A stretch of DNA of 64,000 nt from assembly GCF_002078875.1 (NCBI RefSeq), contig NC_034409.1, positions 66,809,015 through 66,873,014 on the forward strand, read 5' to 3'. Below are positions 55,341-64,000 of the stretch, piece after piece; position 1 is the stretch's first letter; the number at the start of each line of letters is the position of its first letter. The notes beneath the pieces are model-generated. The model was given only the letters and a program-made list of their open reading frames with translations, searched no databases and was not told where the DNA came from. This stretch comes from Numida meleagris. Taxonomy: Eukaryota > Chordata > Aves > Galliformes > Numididae. A program made the position numbers and the translations under genes.

Positions 55341-56626
55341 CTTAAGAACTGTAGAGAAATAAAAAATCATAAATCTGATACATGTTATTGATTTCAGTAG
55401 GCACTCTCTAACATATCTCTGTGACGTATTCCTATGGGGTCAGGATCTATAGTCCATTACCAGTGCTTCAGAGGCAGATAGCACTTGTGGATTACACACA
55501 TATGCATCCTGACAAGGAAGGCTTTCTGTGCCTTTACGGTTTCCACTCAGTGGAAAACTTAGAGTTTTCAGCTGGATTTTCAACTAGAACTGACACTGCT
55601 CCATTGGCTTAATTTGCAGGCTGTCCTTACAACACTGGAAAGGATTATTCAGGCGTTCTTTTGTATGTTGCTAGGAAAAAGAAGTACTTAAAAAGTGGCT
55701 ATAAGTAATCTGTTTTTCAGCAGATCGCAGATGAATTGCCAAGTTTCAGGTAGCCAAATGAAAGGGATTCATTAAAAAAAGCATGCTTTGTATTGGCTGT
55801 CTCTTACATAAATAAGAGCACTGCTTCTATGTCTTGCGATAGAATAAAGACTTCAAATTAGATGCCACATTCCTTACAGTTTTCATTGTCTTTTATCGAG
55901 AAAAAAAGAAACCAAAAACTTCAGTAATTATATGAAAGATTAAAGAGAAATAGCAGATGCTGAAGTACCATGTAATTCAGCAGTCCAGGTGCTGATCCCA
56001 TGTTCACCTCTAAAATGCATCTTTGCTTTTTGGCGTGTTCATCCAGTAAGACAGTGTTGCTGCTATCTGAGCAGCATCCTAAACTCCAGTGCAGTTGTGG
56101 CTGTTTTTGAAGGCCTCACAATAATGTCTTCCTAGAGAAATTCTGAAATCTGTATGCAGTATACGTCAGTATTTGGTAAGCCACCATTATTATCTTCTGA
56201 AACAGCCCTGTCATTTGAGTAGGAGGAGAAGTAACTTCCTCAGATTTCCCATCCCATACTAAACAATTGTACTTTTTTTACTTAAATACGAAATGATTAT
56301 TGAAGGTCTCATTTAATATTAAAACCTGGAATACTAGTAACGAAATAGACTTCTGTGCCTCTGCACACAGTAGTCTGTGGCTGTGTAGGACCAAATTACA
56401 TACATGTGTACACACCCCTACTATTGCTACGAGCAAGAGTGGAAGCTACAGTGGCTTGTCTTGAATTCTGATGCATCTCTTATGCTGCTTTAAAAAATAA
56501 TTGAGCTACAGCTACTCTAAAACAATTTAAAGTAAGAATTGAGTCAATATTATATTAATCTAAAATTCAGATTTCATGGAAGCTGCTGCTAAGCAGGAAT
56601 GTAGTTCAAAGCAAGTAATTCACATA

Positions 56627-57911
56627 AATGAGGGCTGCCATGAAAGTAATGCCTCCTATTTTATTCTGTTGCCCCATGACATCAGAGGAGAATGTTGGTG
56701 GTATGGCAGTAGAGGTTGAACCTTCCCACCAATATTCCATCACATTTTGTTGCTGTGTGACAGATGGAAGCAGAGGGGCAGTCTGACAAAATGATGTCTG
56801 ACATGGAAGTGCATATGAAGCAAAGGTGTGGCGTTGAATTCCTTTCTGCAGAAAAAGTGGCACCCACTGACATTCATCAATGCTTGCTGAACATTGATGG
56901 AGACCAAACAGTGGATGTGAGCACGATGAGGTGATGCATGGTGCACTTCACCAGTGGTGACAGGGCTGTGAAAGGCAAACCACGTTCCAGACAGCCATGA
57001 ACAGCTGTCACTCCACAGAACATTTCAGTCAGGTCATCCATGTTTTATGACCAGGGAACTGTGTACAGAGGTGAATATTGGCTTCAGCGGTGGCAACGCT
57101 GGAATATCACAAAGGCTCCAAGTAGGCCCTGCAGGTGCTCACACAGGAACAGAAAGAGCTCCATGTGCAAGTTTGTCAGGACCTATTGAACCAGTAGGAG
57201 ACTGAAGGTGACAGTTTCCTGGATTGCATTGTTACCAGTGACGAGGTGTGATGTCACAGCTATGAGCCAGAAATGAGTCAAAATGGCAATGAATGGTGTG
57301 GCAACGTGGGTCTTCCCCATTGAAGAAAAAGTTCCAGATGCAGCTCTCAGTGGGTAAAGTGACGTGCTCTGTCTTTTGGAATAGGAAAAAGGTGATCCTT
57401 CTGGATTTCTGGATAGTTTGTTAAAACCCTCAACTCTGAGCACTACATCACAAAGCTGACTAAGCTGCAGTCTCGGACTTCCAGAGCCATGCCAGTGAAG
57501 ACAACCTTTCTCTTGCAATACAATAATACCAGGCCCCATACCAGTTGGAAGACTGTGAAGCACATTGCCAGTCTTGGTGGGACTGTCCTACCACACTCAC
57601 CATATAGTCTGTTTGAGCTGATGAAAGATGGACTACATGGGCAAGTCTGCAAGACTGCCTTGCATTTTCCTAGCAATGACACCATCATAGCAGCTGTAAA
57701 ACAGTGGGTCACCTCCGCTGGTGCAGATTTTTCTAAGTGTGGCATGCAGGCTCTTGTTCATTGCTAGCAAAAATATGTAGCTGAAGGTGGTGACTACGTT
57801 GAAAAGAGTGTTTTGTAGCTGAGAATTTGCTCTATCCAATAGTATTATTGTGCTCTTTATTGTAGTTTCCTAGGAAACAAATAGGGGGCAGTACTTTCAG
57901 AGCAACCTTTG
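56627..57911 (+). mobile_element. Mariner (Galluhop-like) transposon, nearly full length, copy 3
   Basis: About 1,285 bp flanked by TA at 56625-56626 and 57912-57913. The terminal inverted repeats read AGGGCTGCCATGAAAGTAAT at left and the complement of CAGTACTTTCAGAGCAACCT at right. The body is collinear with a mariner transposase gene in sense orientation; see the pseudogene entry for its lesions. It is the longest of the three copies in the window and all three point the same way as SOX5 transcription. Confidence 0.92.
56791..57800 (+). pseudogene. Decayed mariner transposase
   Basis: The coding remnant starts at ATG 56791 (MMSDMEVHMKQR), a helix-turn-helix mariner transposase amino terminus. 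It is inactive several times over. In-frame TGA codons lie at 56932-56934 and 56998-57000. The reading frame shifts before the first catalytic block, where SDE at 57240 is followed by a TGA instead of the usual T-W. At the second catalytic block the remnant reads YNNTRPHT: AAT at 57522-57524 replaces the catalytic Asp of the DNARPH-type motif. The segment expected to hold the third acidic residue is shortened. A carboxy-terminal open frame (57489-57767) is readable. The catalytic losses rule out transposase activity from this copy. Confidence 0.85.
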
Positions 57912-57914
57912 TAA

Positions 57915-60900
57915 TACTACTTTTTTGAAAAACAAAGGGAAGTGATGGAAAAAGGAAAGACATACTGTTGTGAAAACTTTTTATCTACCCCAAATCTTTT
58001 TTAGATTATTTTTTAATTTTTGTGAGATGTAAAAGTTCAGACTCTGATTCAGTTCTATATAGTCATTTATAGTCATGTGATACTTTAGTGTGTAAACCTG
58101 CATCAAGCCCTCCTGGAACATGCATTGTGAAATGATCCTTCTAACCAGGATTTATCAGTATAGGTTTAGCTTCTGCTTTGCAAGATGTGCTGAGCTGTTT
58201 ATAAAGCAGCTGAACTTGGAAGCCAGACTTGCTTATGATTCCTGAAGTGGACTGCTGCTTCCTTACTCCTTCTATTTCCACATCTAGTCCCCACCGGCCA
58301 TTCACAACAGAACTGAGCTTTGACTCATGGCTTCTGCTACAAACTCTCACCCTCTGATTTTGCCAAATGCTGTTGATATTAGTTAACTTAATGCTGCCAA
58401 AGCTGATTTGTGTGTATTTTTCTCCTTGTATTTTCTCTTTTGCAAGTTCCTTTCTTTGCAAATACATATCTTGAATCTCCTTTGGGATGACACTAGTGTA
58501 AAAGACAAGTATTAGCGACATCAGTGAAACCATCTATGTGCAAAATTCATGTAAGTGAAACTGACCATACCTGTATCTACAATATACAAATGTATGTCTG
58601 CTTTGCTTACTCAAATTAAAAGATACTTCCAAACCTCCGAGGTTTTTGTGCAACCTGAAAGATTCTATTAATCTTATCTATATGTAGTAAAACCTTGTCA
58701 ATTCACAGTAATGATTCTGGGAGTTGACAGGTAAGCACATTTTTCAGCTCGCTTCCATTTGAGTGATGGACTGAACCTAAACTCTTGACCCTGAACATCT
58801 AAATTTAGAGGGTATACAAAATCTGAATTTTGCAACTCAAGTCAATATTTAAATTTCTTTGACTTTGCATTTAGTAGTTTTGTCCAACTGATTTATGTTT
58901 GACAATCCAAAGGTGTACGAGATACCTACATAGGCTATTATCTCGCAGAAGATAGAATACATATAGGAAGGGCGGGGGCTGTGGAATGCTCCAGCGTCAC
59001 TGAGGAGTCTGCAGGTGCACAAACACTCATACTGCTGAATTTATAAAACTTGTTCCCACACTCAGAGACCAAGGAGGCTCTTTCATGGCTCGAAACTCAA
59101 TGGACCTGTGATAGTTAAAAGCGTGTATGCCCTTCCGTCTGTATCTTACTTGTGTGACTGGAGCAACTAAAGGAAGATTTACCTGAAGGCTGGTTTTTGT
59201 GAGGAGAGTAAAAGGTTGCTTCATCCCTTTTTTCATCGACTGAGAAATGTATAACGCACGGAAAAACGCACTAGTTATTTTTTCCTCCTTTCTTTCAGTG
59301 TTCATCTTTCAGTTTTTTCCCTTTCTCCTTACCTTCTCTTCCTGTCTTCCTTGAACAAGCTCATTAACATCCATTAACTAGATTTGACAAGCATGAGCAA
59401 GCATCTCCAAGGCAAGCAAGAAAAGTGACAATAATAGAAAAAAAAAATAGTGAAAATTTGATATCAACAGGACATGGTTATGTAAAGTGCAATGCAAGGT
59501 CGTTGCAGTGCAGAATATTGCTAGGCTCTTAATTAAACAGTGACTTGTTATACGAGATATAATCCAAATCTTGACTGCTCTTGTGGATCTCTAACCCCAG
59601 TATATCGTAAGTTATACTTCTGGAAAACCAGAAGTGAAAATTTAAAATTATCAGTATACTACCATGACCTCTCCTATGCAGTTCTTATTTTGGTAGAAGA
59701 GTGACGTTTTCAGTTTAGCCTGTTGTCTAGGAAGGACCATAAGCTAAGATGAAAGAATACTCTTTTGCATTCAGATATAGTGGTAAATGCATTGCTTAAA
59801 TTAGTAAAATTTCCCTAAGTAAGCAAACCAAAAATTCTGCATCCCGCTTCTATTGCCAGCTATCTGTGATAGGTGCACCACCAAGTAAGTACATTCAAAT
59901 AGCTATACTTGTTTTCAGTGCTTGCATGATTTGCTTCCCACATGAGAAAATAAGTTGGCTTTTTTGGTGTACGTGTGTGTATTTTTTTTTGTTGTTTTTT
60001 TATTTGCTTTTCATTAAAATGTATTTGTTTTCATACTTTTGAAGAAAACTTTCTTTATCCACTGTTGATGAGTGTCCTGATGCAGGACAGTTAAGTATTT
60101 CTCTCTAGTTGGACTGCTTGTCAGTGACCATGTCTCTAGGTTTATCTGATTCCATCAAGATCATGGAAAATGACACATTTTAGTGCTTTCAGAAAAACAT
60201 GGGTGAAATAAGTGCATTTATGTCACTTTTGTGGGCTGACACAAACAAAGTCAACAGAGCTGAAATTAGGACTGTGTATTTCTATGCTTGTGTGCGTGCA
60301 GATGTGCAGGTGTTTATATTCCTGCTATAAATTAATGTAAACTGATGCTTATTTCTGCTTTTCTATGAAAGATAGGAAAGACAAAATTCCATGTCGCACT
60401 ATTTTTTACAATGTGATATATTCTAAAGTCACTGAGGCAGAGACTGGCCTGACTTTATGTTTTCTGTACCAGTAGCTAATGTTAAAATTTAGCAATTCCT
60501 TACGAAAAAAAATAGCTCACCTTGTCTAATTTACACTGGTATTTCTTTGTGATTTTCTTCAAACTTTTTATTTAAAATTTCCAAAATGTTAATGTTTCCT
60601 AACATTATTATGGAGTATGGTCATGAGCAAGTTATCACAAGGTAAACAAAAGTTAAGAATTTGCAGCTTGCTGGTTACTTCTAGCTCCTGCTTGCATTGT
60701 TTGTCTTCTCTTGTAGTAAACTGTTTTAGTATTGTCTTCTTTCATTGGTTATAATTTAGCACATAGGCTGTGGAATAAGAGCGGGTGTACAAGCAGCTAC
60801 CAATGCATGGCCAGTGTGCTGCAAGATTGGATTGCAGCTTGTCTTACAAGCAGATGTTTCTTTCTTTGAAGAAGATTGGCTGCTATTTTAGGGATATTTC

Positions 60901-63900
60901 GCCTTGAGATTGCTGAGTGGTACTAATACAGGCCGATGTCCTAGAAAGGAGAGAGATAGTCAAATGTATGAACCTTTTGGGATTAACGTTACTCTTTAAC
61001 GTACAATATTCATTTTGATTTTTTGCTGTTAGAGAACCAGCTGATTAGTTTAGTCTTAGTCTTGTATAAATGATTTTCTTTTCTTTCATTGCTGCTTTTT
61101 ACAGTTGTCACATCTTTGTTTTAAAACACGTATGCTGAACATCCTGAGAACGTTTTGATGTTTTTCAGCATGGACAACTACAGGTAGTGTGGCTGGAACG
61201 TAGTTTTAGGAGTCTCAGTTAATTGCCATGGTTAGACATCTCCTTCAGTGCTTTCAGGGGAGTGTGAGTGGAAGGAAAACTCATGCAAATGGGAAAATTC
61301 ATCTGCAACTGTGAAATGCAGGAAATATAAAACAAAGGAATGTGACTTTGATTGTATTCCCTGAACTCTATAACAGTTTGCAAACTATCTAGTCAGAATT
61401 CCCTCTCCGTTTTGTTGGTCTTAGCTTAAAGAAGTGTAATGGTAAATAAAAAAAAGCTAATTGCAGGCCTTTTTCTAGACATAAATTCCTTCCTGTGAAA
61501 CTGCCACTGCCCTGTGCCTTCTCTCCCTTTCACTGCTTCCATTGTATTGAATCTGAGTAATGCTGTTTGCTTCTGTGGTTCACGAGAAGCCATTTGGCCC
61601 CTTCTCTGAAGAATAAAAATCTGTATTACAAGTTAAAAATGCTTCATGGAAAAATTCTCACTGCTTGCCTTCCCTAGTTTAAGAAGGATATTTATACCAC
61701 TAGGTATCAGTCTTACGTGAGCTGATTCCAGCTCTAACAACACCCATCCCACTTCATCAGCTTGAGATACCTTGAAACCAGCTTAGACTCAAGAGGAAGT
61801 CTAAAGGAAATAGTCTAACCATGCTTCTCCACATTCAGCAAACTTTTATGTATCATAACTGTAATTCTGAACTTCAGATATGCCCTGTGTGTGCATGGCA
61901 AATGCAGATTGTATCAAGCAGTCTAGATGATCTTGGCCAAAAGCAGATGAAAGATCTAGAAACAATTTCAGAGTCAGCATAATGCATTGTGCCATGACAT
62001 TTCTTTATGATGAGATAATATTATGAGGCAGGCAGCTTGACTTCTAAGTTTCACCTGAAAGGCAAACTAAACTTATTAAAACTCCCCCCCCCCCCCCCCC
62101 ATCTTCAGTGGTAGTTGCAGGACACAGACACCCAAACTCCTTTGGGCAAAAATCTAAGCAGGCAATGCTCCCAAAACCAGAGCACTGCAGCTGATGCATG
62201 CATCTCCAGCCCATGCTCAGAGAGTTAGAAACCTTGACTTTTGGATTGGATTCCTAGACTTTTTCTTTCCTAACCCAACTTTTCTGTGTTGATTGTGACA
62301 TGAAGTTAATGTCTAGAGGACATGTTGAGACTTCTTGGTAGAATGTGATAGTTAAAAGTCCAGAAATAGTCTCTTTTCAGGGTGTGTGTAAATATGAATT
62401 AACATTGTCTTTTATCTTCTGTGACAGGTAACTTCAGCTTATTTTTTGTCTGTTTTCCTAGAGTTAAAAGAACCAAAAAAGATTAAATAGACCAATTCTT
62501 GAATTACCAAAAGATACAGAGAGTTTATCACATTGATGTTCTGTCATATGTCATTGAACTCATGGCACTAAAAGAGGGTAGCTATGTTAAATAAAACCAT
62601 AACAGTTCAGCCTGTTTGATATACTTGTTGGCAGCTCAGCAGCATCCTCCGTTTGGGTGCTCTCCTTATGAGAAACTCAGTACATGAAATTACGATGGTG
62701 TTAGATTGGTTCTTCTGGTGAATAAAGTGGAGTTTTATTCTTTGACACTTTCAGGATTTAAGCAAAGCCAAATTCAGTAATCTTATTTAATGATCATCTA
62801 AGCCTGCTGAAGTCAGTAGAAATTTGTAAACTTTGGATAAGAACCCCAGATCATTACCTATTGAGACTTGTGTTGCATGAAGAACTCCTTTATTGCTTAA
62901 GCTGTTGATGCTTTTTTCCCTCTTTGGTAAGATCTTCTTCTCTATGTCAGGGGGAAACTTCAACCAGTGCAGAGCTCATGGAGTATTTATGATATACCTG
63001 TGTAAAGCCTTCTGTGGGGATGCTCAGTTAGAGACTATGGCAGACGTGGACAGTGGTGTTAAAAGATAATACTTGATAATAAAAATAAAACTGTGCATAC
63101 ATTTTCAAACTTGACCATTTCCAAACAGTAGAATTTTGAGGCAATTTCTGGTCAGCTGCGCTTTGGAAAAATACAGAAATGCAATTAATGTGCGAAAGCA
63201 AGAAAGCTTTGAATGGGTGGTAGTGCATAATTTCAGCTATAAACAACATGGGCTAATTTTGCCTTGATAGGATTCAACAAAAATGAGTTTTGGTTAAAAG
63301 GATTTGATGTCCCATTGGGTACAGGCAGATAGCAGTTTGGGGTTTGGAAGGTTTCCTTTAATGTGGTTATGCTCAGACTGGATATCATCAGATAGCTTCA
63401 GGCTTTCAAATGACACTCTTCTTGCTAGCACTCATTTCTCAGATTCTAGAATATTTTCCTTTCTGTTTTTGTATTAGTTAAACAGCTCTGCAATTCATAC
63501 GCCAAAGTGAACCTTTCTCCAGAATGATTTCAGGAGAGGGAAATGTTAATCCTGTAATATATCACAATGTTTCATTTTGATTTTTCTTGAGACCTTCTGT
63601 TTTGTCTCTTACCTATTTGTTCAGAGCAGAAAGTCGCACTTGTATATGCTGAGCCTTGTATTTTCCTTTGCTCAGTATCTGCTTGAAGCCAAACTTCCAG
63701 GTCTGATCCACTTTATCCATTCCATGTTGCAAGATACAGAAAGAAGCAGGTTGAATGGTCAGTTTTTCCTTTTGAGCAGTTCTAGGAAAGAAAATTAAAT
63801 GGTGTATATTTACTGTAAAACTGTTCAAATGTTTGAAAATGACATCATCAGAACAGCTTAGTGCGCTACATTCTCCCGACATTGTTGTGCAGACCTCATG

Positions 63901-64000
63901 CATGTTGTGGGACTGTGCTAATTTACTGTACTGCTGCAGACAGGTACAAAAGGACTCATTGTCAACTTGCAGCACAGTAACATTTCTACTGAAAGTGCAA
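57915..64000. other. SOX5: Gene-free intron stretch to window end
   Basis: AT-rich sequence after the full-length mariner. It holds a perfect 8-bp stem with AAAA loop at 59616-59635 and the C17 run. No exon-like open frame matching the next SOX5 segment was found. Confidence 0.75.
62084..62100. repeat. C17 homopolymer
   Basis: Seventeen uninterrupted C residues between AAAACT and ATCTTC, isolated in AT-rich surroundings. Confidence 0.95.

Noticed and set aside
56606..56946. Minus-strand open frames of 63-85 codons
   Set aside because: They are antisense readings of the mariner element; the transposase runs on the plus strand.
58141..58533. Minus-strand open frame of 130 codons
   Set aside because: No domain or homologue recognised; treated as chance.

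Overview
The window looks like about 64 kb of avian nuclear DNA, most likely from a galliform bird (chicken or a close relative). Three lines of evidence support this. It carries two short, very clear coding exons separated by a 34.6 kb AT-rich intron. It carries fragments of CR1-type LINEs, the dominant bird retrotransposon. It carries three copies of one mariner-type DNA transposon that I match from memory to the chicken Galluhop/Mariner1_GG family. I see no bacterial or plasmid features.

The only gene I can support is SOX5 (SoxD transcription factor), running on the + strand through the whole window. The first coding exon (2159-2390) encodes 77 residues beginning [15 protein letters not shown]. 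The next coding exon (37025-37235) encodes 70 residues plus one base, beginning [14 protein letters not shown] and ending LIKNEPE. They join in frame (phase 0), and the second donor leaves phase 1. The SoxD leucine zipper, glutamine-rich coiled coil and HMG box must lie downstream of position 64000. The exon for the start of the long isoform must lie upstream of position 1.

Layout: 1-2158 is the tail of an upstream intron; 2159-2390 is coding; 2391-37024 is an intron; 37025-37235 is coding; 37236-64000 is the first 26.8 kb of the next intron. The first complete intron holds an unassigned complex block (about 4605-5235), CR1 fragments (5488-5815, 17330-17398, 19272-19630), two internally deleted mariners (16440-17006 and about 24265-24695), a 214-nt pure polypyrimidine tract (26223-26436) and simple repeats. 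The second intron holds a nearly full-length but dead mariner (56627-57911), a C17 run (62084-62100) and several high-complexity blocks.

Five blocks (15030-15500, 41815-42115, 43300-44060, 46040-46420, 54720-55340) look like conserved developmental enhancers, with clustered SOX, E-box, TCF or homeodomain motifs and locally retained CpG or GC content. This is inference from texture and motifs only; alignment to other vertebrates would decide it. Recognisable transposons are few for 64 kb, as expected for a developmental regulatory locus. I found no convincing evidence of a new biological system. The more unusual observations are an 18-bp perfect palindrome just upstream of the second SOX5 acceptor, an 11-bp direct repeat flanking one mariner copy, and a hydrophobic tail that would be read if the second intron were retained.
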